NCBI GenBank assembly: GCA_900752545.1
Contig: CAADVS010000061.1
Span: forward strand, 1 to 20,985
Direction of reading: 5' to 3'
Origin: an uncultured Collinsella sp.
GTDB taxonomy: Bacteria > Actinomycetota > Coriobacteriia > Coriobacteriales > Coriobacteriaceae
Length of the DNA stretch: 20,985 bases
The notes under the pieces are model-generated. The model was not told the DNA's origin. It saw nothing but the letters and a program-made list of their open reading frames with translations, and made no database searches. The position numbers and the translations under genes were made by a program. Below are positions 1-7,025 of the stretch, piece by piece. Positions within the stretch are counted from its first letter, which is position 1. The number at the start of each line of letters is the position of its first letter.

Positions 1-450
1 AAGGGCCGGAACGAATCGCGCAAGATCAAGGCGTCGCCCGGGAGGTCGGGCGTTACCGTCAGCCGGCGCCGCGTCTGCCGCATCATGAGGGAGAACGGCC
101 TGGCCGGCACATACGGCAGGAAGAGGTTCATGGTGCACCCCGGGGCGGTCAACGAGGCCGACGTGCCGAACGTCGTCGCGCGCGGCTTCGGCGGCAGGGC
201 GCCGCGCACCCATATATGCAGCGACCTGGCCTCCGTGCGCGTCGGGGCGTCGTGGAACTACGTCTGCCTGCTCGTCGACCTCTGCAACGGGGAGATCGTC
301 GGCCACTCCACAGGACCGAGGAGGGACGCGCGAGCTCCGAGCCAAGCTCTCGGATTACGTGCACTGGTACAACAACTTCAGGATCCACTCGACACTGGGC
401 TACATGTCGCCGGTCGAGTTCAGGGAGGCGGGACCGCCCCTCCCGGAATC
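1..450 (+). pseudogene. IS3-family (IS150-like) transposase OrfB remnant, truncated, deleted and frameshifted
   Basis: Frame 1 from the window edge reads an IS3-type OrfB: an RRRVCRIMRENGLAG helix followed by the start of the integrase core (HICSDL... WNYVCLLVDL... EIVGHS). Around 320-335 this coding sense stops and continues in frame 2 as LRAKLSDYVHWYNNFRIHST, LGYMSPVEFREAG, the C-terminal end typical of the family. In an intact OrfB roughly 60-80 residues lie between EIVGHS and the YVHWYN end, including the second catalytic Asp and the Glu. Here that block is gone and the frame has changed, so the protein cannot be an active DDE transposase. The 5' part lies outside the window. After about 433 the reading frame runs on without transposase-like sequence to a stop at 604, so the exact IS end is not visible. 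Confidence 0.8.
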
Positions 451-1166
451 GTCCAAATTGGTGTTGCCAATCCATAGCCAATCCAGCCATCATCTCCGCG
501 AAGGCGGACGTCAGGAAAAGCTCGGCTTGAGCTCGGTCGGACGCGGTCTGTGGGGCATCATTCAGGCACAGGGGGTCTCCTTGTCTTCTTCGGTCGCAAC
601 CTGAATGATAGGAACGGCCCCTTCTCTCTTTCCCTTTCGTTTTCGACGCGTCACTCTCTCGGCGGGCTTAAGGCCCGCGCTCGCGGGTGCAGAGGCTGCG
701 CCCAAACCCCAAAAACTTAACGCCGTGCTCGAAGCGTTTCCGGACGTCAGCGTAATCTCAAATCCCGTTAGTCAACTCATGAGCAAGCCACCTGAGACCA
801 CTCATTTCTCCTACTGGCAATGAAGACCTGCGACCTGCAGTTTTGCAAACTGTTTGAAAGCCACCTGCGTTGATTCACTTCCTATTGCAGCTGGCGTCTT
901 GCACGCGAAAAGGCATTTGAGTTTCAAAACGGGCGTTTCGGCGCTATCGAGCCTTCAAAGGCATCCCGCCCCGCCCTTTGGGACTAAAACAAAAACTCAA
1001 AGCCCTGAGTTCGAAAATAGTTTTTGGAGTTGTCCCGACTTTTGTCACCGAAGCCGACGAAACGCGACAGGGTGTCACCTGGCGGCACTCGATTCGAGAC
1101 GGCACCGAAAACTGGATGCAACCGGAATGACGGGACGGCAGAACCGAAGCCATCGAGTAGCGATAG
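451..1166. other. Gene-poor interval between transposase remnant and ribosomal operon terminator
   Basis: No open frame here has a ribosome-binding site together with a recognisable family. The longest frames on the plus strand (605-823, 72 residues ending THFSYWQ, and 854-1216) start without a Shine-Dalgarno, and the second runs through the L24 terminator, so I treat both as unproven. The interval does hold several small dyads: ATCATTCAGG at 557-566 with its complement at 600-609, GCGGGC at 662-667 with GCCCGC at 673-678, and CAGTTT at 838-843 with AAACTG at 847-852. It may be degraded mobile-element flank or a dispersed intergenic repeat. I see no tRNA, rRNA or CRISPR. Confidence 0.5.
557..609. 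repeat. 10-bp perfect inverted repeat with 33-nt spacer
   Basis: ATCATTCAGG (557-566) and CCTGAATGAT (600-609) are exact reverse complements. They lie about 120 bp past the recognisable end of the transposase remnant. They could be a stem-loop or small element ends; no function is evident. Confidence 0.5.
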
Positions 1167-1203
1167 AAAAAGGCCCGGGTGCCGTGGGGGCATCCGGGCC
1201 TTT
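1167..1203 (-). terminator. Rho-independent terminator after rplX
   Basis: GGCCCGG (1172-1178) pairs perfectly with CCGGGCC (1194-1200), and pairing continues inward through 1179-1183 and 1189-1193 to a 5-nt loop. On the minus strand the stem is followed directly by a run of five T. It lies 26 nt past the L24 stop codon and ends the ribosomal operon. The A-run/T-run symmetry means it may also work on the plus strand. Confidence 0.92.
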
Positions 1204-1229
1204 GCTAGCAACTTGATGTTGCGGGCAGC

Positions 1230-1535
1230 TTAGAACTTGTGGCCGCACTTCTTGCAGACGCGCAGCTTGTTCTTGCCGTCCTTCTCGTGACCGACGCGGG
1301 TAACCTTACCGCACTCGGGGCAAACGAGATTGACGTTAGAGGCGTCGATGGGAGCCTCCTGCGAAACGATGCCGCCCTGCTGGCTGGCAGCGTTGGGCTT
1401 GACGGCCTTCTTGACGACCGAAACGCCCTCGACAACGACCTTGTTCTCGGCGGGAAGAGCACGCAGGACAACGCCCTGCTTGCCGCGATCCTTACCAGAG
1501 AGAACCTGGACCTTATCGCCCTTCTTGATATACAT
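1230..1535 (-). CDS. rplX: 50S ribosomal protein L24
   Basis: L24 is an assembly-initiating protein of the large ribosomal subunit that binds the 5' part of 23S rRNA. The 101-residue product begins MYIKKGDKVQVLSGKDRGKQG, the KOW motif of the family, and its C-terminal third contains CPEC and CKKC pairs about 30 residues apart. These form a probable zinc ribbon of the kind seen in the cysteine-bearing form of bacterial L24. ATG at 1535 is preceded at 5 nt by GGGGAG. The gene starts 13 nt after L14 and is the last gene of the operon. The usual next gene, rplE (L5), is absent; a strong terminator follows instead. Length and sequence are normal for the family. Confidence 0.97.
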   Translation of the reverse strand: MYIKKGDKVQVLSGKDRGKQGVVLRALPAENKVVVEGVSVVKKAVKPNAASQQGGIVSQEAPIDASNVNLVCPECGKVTRVGHEKDGKNKLRVCKKCGHKF

Positions 1536-1548
1536 ATATCTCCCCTAA

Positions 1549-1917
1549 CTACAGGGTCTCGGGAGCGAGCGAGACGATCTTCATGTACTTCTTGTCACGA
1601 AGCTCGCGAGCGACGGGCCCGAAGATACGGGTGCCGACGGGCGAACCATCGTTGTTGATGACAACGCAGGCGTTCTCATCAAAGCGAATGTAGGAGCCAT
1701 CCTTGCGGCGGATCTCCTTAACGGTGCGAACGACGACGCAACGGACAACGTCCTTCTTCTTGACGTTGGCGCCAGGGGTAGCCTCCTGGACAGCACCGAT
1801 GAACACATCGCCGATGCCTGCATAACGACGCTTGGAACCGCCAAGCACCTTGATGCAGCGAATCTTGCGAGCGCCGGAGTTGTCGGCGACGTTCAGCATG
1901 GTTTGCATCTGAATCAT
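1549..1917 (-). CDS. rplN: 50S ribosomal protein L14
   Basis: L14 sits at the subunit interface of the 50S particle and contributes to intersubunit bridges. The product is 122 residues, exactly the usual length, starting MIQMQTMLNVADNSGARK with the conserved LGGSKRRYAGIGD and GTRIFGPVARELR segments. ATG at 1917 has GGAGG about 9 nt upstream. Unlike the tightly packed neighbours, it is separated from S17 by 118 nt that include a small hairpin, so L14-L24 may be separately tuned or separately started. Confidence 0.98.
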   Translation of the reverse strand: MIQMQTMLNVADNSGARKIRCIKVLGGSKRRYAGIGDVFIGAVQEATPGANVKKKDVVRCVVVRTVKEIRRKDGSYIRFDENACVVINNDGSPVGTRIFGPVARELRDKKYMKIVSLAPETL

Positions 1918-2035
1918 GGTAGATGTTCCTCCGAACTAAGAACCGAAGAGAGGTGCGCAGCCTTTATACGGCCCGTGGTATGCAAGCCAGGCATACGCAC
2001 ATCTTCGGAAACGTACAAGTCGTAAGAGCGACTGC
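1918..2035 (-). promoter_or_regulatory. Leader between S17 and L14 with stem-loop
   Basis: This 118-nt gap inside an otherwise compact operon contains a perfect 6-bp stem GTATGC/GCATAC (1978-1983 and 1991-1996) with a 7-nt loop. Just downstream on the minus strand is TATAAA (in GGCCGTATAAAGG), which could be a -10 box, but I find no matching -35 at normal spacing. It may be an internal promoter, an RNA processing site or an r-protein binding site. Confidence 0.4.
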
Positions 2036-2296
2036 TTATTTAGCGCGCTCGACGACCTCGATGAGGCGCCAACGCTTCATCTTGGACATAGGACGGGTCT
2101 CCATAACGCGGACGGTATCGCCCACGCCAGCCGTGCACTCCTCGTCGTGAGCGTGCAGCTTCTTGGAGCTGGTCATCATCTTGCCGTACTTGGGGTGACG
2201 CTTGCGCTCGGTGATGGTGACAACGATGGTCTTGGCACCAGAGACGGAGGTAACGACACCCGTACGGACCTTACGCGAGTTACGCGAATCAGTCAT
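2036..2296 (-). CDS. rpsQ: 30S ribosomal protein S17
   Basis: S17 is a primary 16S rRNA-binding protein of the small subunit body, with an OB fold. The 86-residue product has the diagnostic RKVRTGVVTSVSGAKTIVV opening and the HDEECTAGVGDTVRVMETRP segment, followed by MSKMKRWRLIEVVERAK. ATG at 2296 is preceded by AAGGAGAGAAC. It begins 16 nt after L29. Length is normal. Confidence 0.98.
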   Translation of the reverse strand: MTDSRNSRKVRTGVVTSVSGAKTIVVTITERKRHPKYGKMMTSSKKLHAHDEECTAGVGDTVRVMETRPMSKMKRWRLIEVVERAK

Positions 2297-2312
2297 GTTC
2301 TCTCCTTAGGTC

Positions 2313-2528
2313 CTACTCGGCGACAGCGGACTTCTCCGCTGCGATCTCGCGGGCGCGCTGCTCCGTGAGGACGCGAGCGATGTCCTTCTTCACGGTGTTG
2401 ACGCGAGCGGTGTTGTCCAGCTGGCTGGTGGCCATCTGGAAACGAAGGTTAAAGAGCTCGGCGCGCATTTCCTTCAGCTTCTCAACGAGCTGAGCGTCCG
2501 AGAGCTCACGAATCTCTGCGGGCTTCAT
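2313..2528 (-). CDS. rpmC: 50S ribosomal protein L29
   Basis: L29 is a small two-helix protein near the polypeptide exit tunnel, next to L23. The 71-residue product begins MKPAEIRELSDAQLVEKLKE and contains the family core ELFNLRFQMATSQLDN. Its ATG overlaps the L16 stop codon by one base (TAATG), and the Shine-Dalgarno AAGGAGGAG lies inside the L16 coding end, indicating translational coupling. Confidence 0.97.
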   Translation of the reverse strand: MKPAEIRELSDAQLVEKLKEMRAELFNLRFQMATSQLDNTARVNTVKKDIARVLTEQRAREIAAEKSAVAE

Positions 2529-3031
2529 TAGTTCTCCTCCTTGGCGGCGGCGGCGTCCTCAGCAGCCCACTTGGCCTCGAGAGCGGCCTCCTCAGCCATC
2601 TCCTTCTCGATGCGCTGCTCAGCGTTCTTGGCAGCAACAATCTTGGTCTTGATGGGAAGCTTGTGCTGTGCAAGACGCAGAGCCTCGCGAGCGACCTCCT
2701 CGGGCACGCCCTTGACCTCGAACATGATGCGGCCGGGCTTGACGACGGCCACCCACTCCTCGGGGTTACCCTTACCAGAACCCATGCGAGTCTCGGCAGG
2801 CTTCTTGGTGATGGGCTTATCGGGGAAGATCGTGATGTAGACACGACCGCCACGCTTCATGTAGCGGGTCATGGCAATACGAGCGGCCTCGATCTGACGG
2901 TTGGTGATCCAATGGGCCTCGAGAGCCTGGATACCAAACTCGCCGAAATGCAGCTCGGTATTACCCTTGGCCTGGCCCTTCATGGAGCCACGCTGCACCT
3001 TGCGGTGAAGAATACGCTTAGGGGCAAGCAC
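2528..3031 (-). CDS. rplP: 50S ribosomal protein L16 with C-terminal acidic extension
   Basis: L16 organises the A-site side of the 50S subunit. Residues 1 to about 135 are a standard L16 (MLAPKRILHRKVQRGSMKG, RMGSGKGNPEEWVAVVKPG, ALRLAQHKLPIKTKIV). The protein is 167 residues, about 25-30 longer than usual; the extra C-terminal part is Ala/Glu-rich and acidic (EKEMAEEAALEAKWAAED) and probably helical. The start is GTG at 3031, which overlaps the S3 TAG stop by one base, and the stop overlaps the L29 ATG, so S3, L16 and L29 are translationally coupled. Confidence 0.97.
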   Translation of the reverse strand: MLAPKRILHRKVQRGSMKGQAKGNTELHFGEFGIQALEAHWITNRQIEAARIAMTRYMKRGGRVYITIFPDKPITKKPAETRMGSGKGNPEEWVAVVKPGRIMFEVKGVPEEVAREALRLAQHKLPIKTKIVAAKNAEQRIEKEMAEEAALEAKWAAEDAAAAKEEN

Positions 3032-3741
3032 TACTGACCCCTCCTCTCGGAGTTACGACGACGAGGACGGGAAGAGCCCTCGAGTGCAGGGTTGGGAACA
3101 GGCTGGCCCGGGAGCTTCTCGCCCAGGTAGATCCAGACCTTCACGCCGCAAGCGCCCATGGTGGTGCTGGCGACAGCCGTGCCGTAGTCGATCTTGGCAC
3201 GGAGGGTGTGCAGAGGCACGCGACCCTCACGGTACCACTCACGACGGCCCATCTCGGCACCGCCGAGACGACCGGAGCACTGGATACGGATGCCCTTAGC
3301 GCCGGCCTTGCGGGCGGACTGGACAGCCTTGCGCATAGCGCGACGGAAGGCAACGCGGCCCTCGAGCTGCTCGGCGATAGACTGAGCAACGAGGTTGGCG
3401 TCGAGCTCGGGGCGCTTGATCTCGACAACGTCGACGGAGAGCTGACCCTTGGAGACGCCAGCGACCTTCTCGAGCTCGGTGCGGAGGGTATCGATCTCGG
3501 CACCCTTCTTACCGATGACAACGCCGGGGCGAGCGGTGAGGATGATGACCTTCACCTTGTCGCCAGCGCGCTCGATCTCGACACGAGAGACAGCTGCGCG
3601 GGAAAGACGCTTCTCGAGGTACTTGCGGATCTCGAGATCGTTACCGAGGGTCTTAGCGTAATCCTTCTCTGCGAACCAGCGGGAGCGCCAGTTCTCGGTG
3701 ATGCCAAGACGGAAGCCGGTGGGGTAGACTTTCTGACCCAT
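3031..3741 (-). CDS. rpsC: 30S ribosomal protein S3
   Basis: S3 lies at the mRNA entry channel of the 30S head and contributes to mRNA unwinding. The 236-residue product begins MGQKVYPTGFRLGITENWRS, carries a KH domain with the GKKG loop (VVIGKKGAEIDTLR) and ends with the conserved LGGAEMGRREWYREGRVPLH region and a basic tail (SSRPRRRNSERRGQ). ATG at 3741 is preceded by AAAGGAGG. It starts 6 nt after L22. Length is within the family range. Confidence 0.98.
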   Translation of the reverse strand: MGQKVYPTGFRLGITENWRSRWFAEKDYAKTLGNDLEIRKYLEKRLSRAAVSRVEIERAGDKVKVIILTARPGVVIGKKGAEIDTLRTELEKVAGVSKGQLSVDVVEIKRPELDANLVAQSIAEQLEGRVAFRRAMRKAVQSARKAGAKGIRIQCSGRLGGAEMGRREWYREGRVPLHTLRAKIDYGTAVASTTMGACGVKVWIYLGEKLPGQPVPNPALEGSSRPRRRNSERRGQ

Positions 3742-3747
3742 ACAGCT

Positions 3748-4119
3748 TTACGCCTCCTTTCGAGGAGCAACGACGACGGTGATGTGGGAAGTACGCTTCA
3801 GAATGCGAGAAGCGGAACCCTTGGCGCGGGGACGGATGCGCTTAAGCGTCGGACCCTCGTCAACATAGGCAGCGGCGACAACCAGGTTGTCGGCACGCAG
3901 ACCGTTGTTGTTCTCGGCGTTCGCAACGGCGGAACGGAGAACCTTCTCGACATCCACGGCGACGGCGCGGTCGCAGAAGTGGAGGATGTCGAAGGCCTGA
4001 GCGACAGGCTTGCGGCGGATCAGATCGACCACCAGGCGGGCCTTGCTGGGGGAAACACGCACGTACTTAGCGACGGCGCGAACCTCGGTGGCCTCAGTTT
4101 CAATAGACTTAGTTGCCAT
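3748..4119 (-). CDS. rplV: 50S ribosomal protein L22
   Basis: L22 lines the nascent-peptide tunnel, its beta-hairpin helping form the constriction where macrolide-resistance mutations occur in other bacteria. The 123-residue product has YVRVSPSKARLVVDLIRRKP and AVANAENNNGLRADNLVV, ending with the hairpin ILKRTSHITVVV. The first about 12 residues (MATKSIETEATE) are a short extra N-terminal tail. ATG at 4119 is preceded at about 10 nt by AGGGGG. It lies 14 nt after S19. Confidence 0.97.
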   Translation of the reverse strand: MATKSIETEATEVRAVAKYVRVSPSKARLVVDLIRRKPVAQAFDILHFCDRAVAVDVEKVLRSAVANAENNNGLRADNLVVAAAYVDEGPTLKRIRPRAKGSASRILKRTSHITVVVAPRKEA

Positions 4120-4133
4120 TTACGGTTAACCCC

Positions 4134-4394
4134 CTATTTGGCCTTGTGGCCACGGAACGTACGAGTCGGCGCGAACTCGCCGAGCTTGTGACCAACCATG
4201 GACTCGGTAACATACACGGGCACATGCTTGCGGCCGTCGTGGACGGCGATGGTGTGACCAACCATCTCGGGGAAGATGGTGGACGCGCGGGACCAGGTCT
4301 TCACGACGTCCTTCTTGCCAGCCTCGTTCATCGCGGTGATACGCGAGAGAAGGCGAGTCTCCACGAACGGGCCCTTTTTGAGACTTCTGCTCAT
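4134..4394 (-). CDS. rpsS: 30S ribosomal protein S19
   Basis: S19 is a 30S head protein that pairs with S13 near the A-site tRNA. The 86-residue product is a near-canonical S19: MSRSLKKGPFVETRLLSRI, STIFPEMVGHTIAVHDGRKH, MVGHKLGEFAPTRTFRGHK. ATG at 4394 follows AGGAGAAAGC. It sits 32 nt downstream of L2. Confidence 0.98.
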   Translation of the reverse strand: MSRSLKKGPFVETRLLSRITAMNEAGKKDVVKTWSRASTIFPEMVGHTIAVHDGRKHVPVYVTESMVGHKLGEFAPTRTFRGHKAK

Positions 4395-4426
4395 AAGTGC
4401 TTTCTCCTAAAACTCGGTATCCGAAA

Positions 4427-5257
4427 TTACTTCTTACGGCGACGAATGATGTGCTGGTTCGAGACCTTCTTCTTCTTGCGCGTACGAAGGCCCTTCGTCG
4501 GCTTACCCCAGGGGGTAACAGAGGGACGACCAGAGGTGTGGTTCTTGCCCTCGCCACCGCCGTGCGGGTGGTCGACAGGGTTCATGACGGTACCGCGGAC
4601 GGTCGGGCGCACGTTCATGTGACGCTTACGGCCGGCCTTGCCGATGACGATGTTGGAGTGATCGGCGTTGCCGACCTCACCGACGGTGGCGCGGCAGGTA
4701 ACGAGGATGCGGCGCATCTCGGAGGAAGGCATACGGACGATGGCGTACTTGCCCTCCTTACCCATCAGCTGGCAGGAGTTACCGGCGGAACGGGCGATAG
4801 CAGCGCCCTTGCCCGGCTGGAACTCAACGGCGTGGATGAGCGTACCGACGGGGATGTCGGCGAGGGGCAGAGCGTTGCCCGGCTTGATGTCGGCGTCAGA
4901 ACCGGACATGATGGTCTGACCGACCTCGAGGCCCTTGGGGGCCAGGATGTAGCGCTTCTCACCGTCAGCGTAGTGCAGCAGAGCGATGCGAGCGGAACGG
5001 TTCGGATCGTACTCGATCGTGGCAACCTTGGCGGGCACGCCGTCCTTGTTGCGCTTGAAGTCGATCACGCGGTAACGACGCTTCACGCCGCCGCCCTGGT
5101 GGCGGGTGGTGATGCGGCCGTTGTTGTTACGACCGGCCTTCTTGGGCAGGGGCTCGAGAAGAGACTTCTCGGGCTTGGTGCAGGTGATCTCGGAGAAGTC
5201 GGAGATCGTCTGCCAACGCCTACCAGCGGAGGTCGGCTTAAGGTGCTTTACAGCCAT
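4427..5257 (-). CDS. rplB: 50S ribosomal protein L2
   Basis: L2 is a large-subunit core protein required for subunit association and peptidyl-transferase function. The product is 276 residues from ATG at 5257 (MAVKHLKPTSAGRRWQT), preceded by AAAGGGATTGTA. An in-frame upstream ATG at 5332 would add 25 residues unlike L2 and is rejected. Family marks are RITTRHQGGGVKRRYRVIDF, the SAGNSCQLMGKEGKYAIVRM segment and, near the C-terminus, NPVDHPHGGGEG with the functionally important His. The end is basic (KGLRTRKKKKVSNQHIIRRR). It is separated from L23 by a 179-nt leader. Confidence 0.98.
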   Translation of the reverse strand: MAVKHLKPTSAGRRWQTISDFSEITCTKPEKSLLEPLPKKAGRNNNGRITTRHQGGGVKRRYRVIDFKRNKDGVPAKVATIEYDPNRSARIALLHYADGEKRYILAPKGLEVGQTIMSGSDADIKPGNALPLADIPVGTLIHAVEFQPGKGAAIARSAGNSCQLMGKEGKYAIVRMPSSEMRRILVTCRATVGEVGNADHSNIVIGKAGRKRHMNVRPTVRGTVMNPVDHPHGGGEGKNHTSGRPSVTPWGKPTKGLRTRKKKKVSNQHIIRRRKK

Positions 5258-5436
5258 TACAATCCCTTTCAATAGGAATCCGTTAGCCATCGCAGACAGG
5301 GATTCGAGGTTCTGCCTCGGGTGCGATGACACCGGACGTATACACGGTTCCGGGCGTGTCCATTTTATACGCCCAAAACCTTGAGCTCTCGCCTCCCCTA
5401 GTTGGGAGGCATGAGCTCACTCAACAGCAGCGAGTC
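5258..5436 (-). promoter_or_regulatory. Leader between L23 and L2 with hairpin and shared motif
   Basis: This 179-nt gap splits the ribosomal operon. Nearest L23 is a two-part stem: TGAGCTC (5382-5388) with GAGCTCA (5413-5419), and inside it GCCTCCC (5391-5397) with GGGAGGC (5404-5410). No good T-run follows, so termination, if any, would be partial. Further on, 5338-5363 nearly repeats a stretch of the L3 leader (7203-7228), and GGGCGT/ACGCCC flank a TATAAAATGG stretch. I read it as a possible attenuator plus internal promoter or protein-binding site before L2. Confidence 0.5.
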
Positions 5437-5724
5437 TTAGGCCTGGTTGCCAAAGACCTCGATGGTGTCGCCCTCGGCCAGCGTGACGATGGCCTTCTTC
5501 CAAGAACGGGTCTTGCCGGCGACATAGCGCACGCGCTTGGTCTTGGGCTTGACCGTCAGGGTGTTCACGCGAACGACCTTGACACCGAAGATCTCCTCGA
5601 CGGCGTCCTTGATCTGATACTTGTTAGCATCCTTGGCGACCTCGAACGTGTACTTGTTCAGCTCCATGCCGGAGAAGGAACGCTCGGACACGATCGGACG
5701 GATGATGATCTCGTGGGCGGTCAT
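5437..5724 (-). CDS. rplW: 50S ribosomal protein L23
   Basis: L23 sits at the tunnel exit and is the docking point for trigger factor and SRP. The 95-residue product begins MTAHEIIIRPIVSERSFSGM and contains the family stretches YTFEVAKDANKYQIKDAVE and VRVNTLTVKPKTKRVR. ATG at 5724 directly abuts the L4 stop (TAAATG), with GGAGGTG upstream inside the L4 end. Confidence 0.97.
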   Translation of the reverse strand: MTAHEIIIRPIVSERSFSGMELNKYTFEVAKDANKYQIKDAVEEIFGVKVVRVNTLTVKPKTKRVRYVAGKTRSWKKAIVTLAEGDTIEVFGNQA

Positions 5725-6351
5725 TTATGCAAGCACCTCCCCGAAGTGAGCGGCGATGTCGGCGGGCATCAGCACAGCGTTGTTGTTGACGAGATCGTAG
5801 GTGTTGGCCTCGTCAGCGGTGATGATGAACGTCTTGGGAATGTTGCGGAACGACAGGTAGGCGTTGACGTCCTCATCGCGAACGATGATGGTCAGACGCT
5901 TGCCCTCAAGGCCGAGAGCCTTGAGCATGGCGACGGCAGCCTTGGTGGAAGGCTTCTCGAAGCCGTAGTCGTCGACGAGCACGAGCTCGCCATCGGCCAG
6001 CTTGGCGGACAGCGCGGAGCGCATAGCCAGCTTGACCTCCTTGTTGTTCATACGCTTAGCGTAGGAACGGGGCTTGGGGGCGAAGACAACGCCACCGTGA
6101 CGCCACTGGGCAGCACGGATGGAACCCTGGCGGGCACGGCCGGTGCCCTTCTGACGCCAAGGCTTCTTGCCGCCACCGGAAACCTCAGAGCGGCCCTTAG
6201 CGGACTGGGTGCCCTGACGCCAAGAGGCCATCTGGCACTTGACGATGTGGTGCATAACGTGGATGTTCGGCTCGATGCCGTACACCTCAGCGGCGAGCTC
6301 GGCCTCGGCGACCTTCTTGCCCTCGCTGTTCTTTACTTCAAACTTTGCCAT
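5725..6351 (-). CDS. rplD: 50S ribosomal protein L4
   Basis: L4 has a globular rRNA-binding domain and a long loop reaching the tunnel constriction; in E. coli it also represses its own S10 operon. The 208-residue product shows the tunnel loop region KPWRQKGTGRARQGSIRAAQ followed by WRHGGVVFAPKPRSY, then a globular domain ending DLVNNNAVLMPADIAAHFGE. ATG at 6351 is preceded by AAGGAGAACACTTAA. Whether L4 autoregulates here cannot be read from the sequence, but the long leader upstream of L3 would be the natural target. Confidence 0.98.
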   Translation of the reverse strand: MAKFEVKNSEGKKVAEAELAAEVYGIEPNIHVMHHIVKCQMASWRQGTQSAKGRSEVSGGGKKPWRQKGTGRARQGSIRAAQWRHGGVVFAPKPRSYAKRMNNKEVKLAMRSALSAKLADGELVLVDDYGFEKPSTKAAVAMLKALGLEGKRLTIIVRDEDVNAYLSFRNIPKTFIITADEANTYDLVNNNAVLMPADIAAHFGEVLA

Positions 6352-6397
6352 TTAAGTGTTCTCCTTGGTATGACGCTGGGCTAAATGGGCTGGGCCC

Positions 6398-7018
6398 TTA
6401 GGCCATACGGATGGCGACGAGACCATTCTTGGCACCCGGGACAGCGCCCTTGACCAAGATGAGGTTCTGCTCGGCATCGATGCGGACAACGGAAAGGTTC
6501 TTGACGGTAACGCGCTCGTTACCCATGTGACCGGCCATCTTGACGCCCTTGAGGACGCGCGCAGGATAGGCGCACTGACCGATAGAACCGGGGTGACGCT
6601 GGAAGTGAGAACCATGCGTCATAGGACCGCGGCGCTGACCCCAGCGCTTGATGCGACCCTGGAAGCCCTTACCCTTGGAGGTACCGATGACGTCGACCTT
6701 CTCGACATCAGCGAAATCAGCGACGGTGACGACCTCGCCGACCTTGTGCTCCTCGCCGTTCTCGACGCGGACCTCACGAAGGAAGCGGACAGGCTCGACG
6801 CCAGCCTTGGCGAAGTGACCAGCCATGGGCTTGTTCACGTTCTTGGCCTTGATGTCGCCGAAACCGATCTGGACGGCGTCATAGCCGTCGGTTGCCTGAG
6901 TTTTAACCTGCGAGACAGCGCAGGGGCCAGCCTGGATGACCGTGACGGGAACGACGTTGTCGTCCTCGTCCCAAACCTGGGTCATGCCAATCTTGCGGCC
7001 GAGAATCATGCTGATCAA
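6398..7018 (-). CDS. rplC: 50S ribosomal protein L3
   Basis: L3 is an early-assembly large-subunit protein whose loop approaches the peptidyl-transferase centre. The 206-residue product has GRKIGMTQVWDEDDNVVPVT near the start, KGKGFQGRIKRWGQRRGPMT followed by HGSHFQRHPGSIG in the central loop, and LILVKGAVPGAKNGLV near the end. I chose TTG at 7018 (residues MISMILG) because GGGA lies 7 nt upstream and similar L3 proteins begin with two or three residues before ILG. The ATG at 7009 has no ribosome-binding site. It is the first gene of the operon; rpsJ (S10), which usually precedes it, is not present. Confidence 0.95.
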   Translation of the reverse strand: MISMILGRKIGMTQVWDEDDNVVPVTVIQAGPCAVSQVKTQATDGYDAVQIGFGDIKAKNVNKPMAGHFAKAGVEPVRFLREVRVENGEEHKVGEVVTVADFADVEKVDVIGTSKGKGFQGRIKRWGQRRGPMTHGSHFQRHPGSIGQCAYPARVLKGVKMAGHMGNERVTVKNLSVVRIDAEQNLILVKGAVPGAKNGLVAIRMA

Positions 7019-7025
7019 GATATGA

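Noticed and set aside
984..1211. 75-residue minus-strand frame just after rplX
   Set aside because: Its start is inside the terminator stem and there is no ribosome-binding site.
854..1216. 120-residue plus-strand frame
   Set aside because: It has no ribosome-binding site and runs through the rplX terminator; no recognisable protein family.
3208..4191. 327-residue plus-strand open frame across S3 and L22
   Set aside because: It lies opposite highly conserved r-protein genes, its composition is the mirror of their codon bias (many D, G, L, V), and it has no family or ribosome-binding site.
5326..6384. 352-residue plus-strand open frame opposite L23 and L4
   Set aside because: Shadow frame of two canonical ribosomal proteins.
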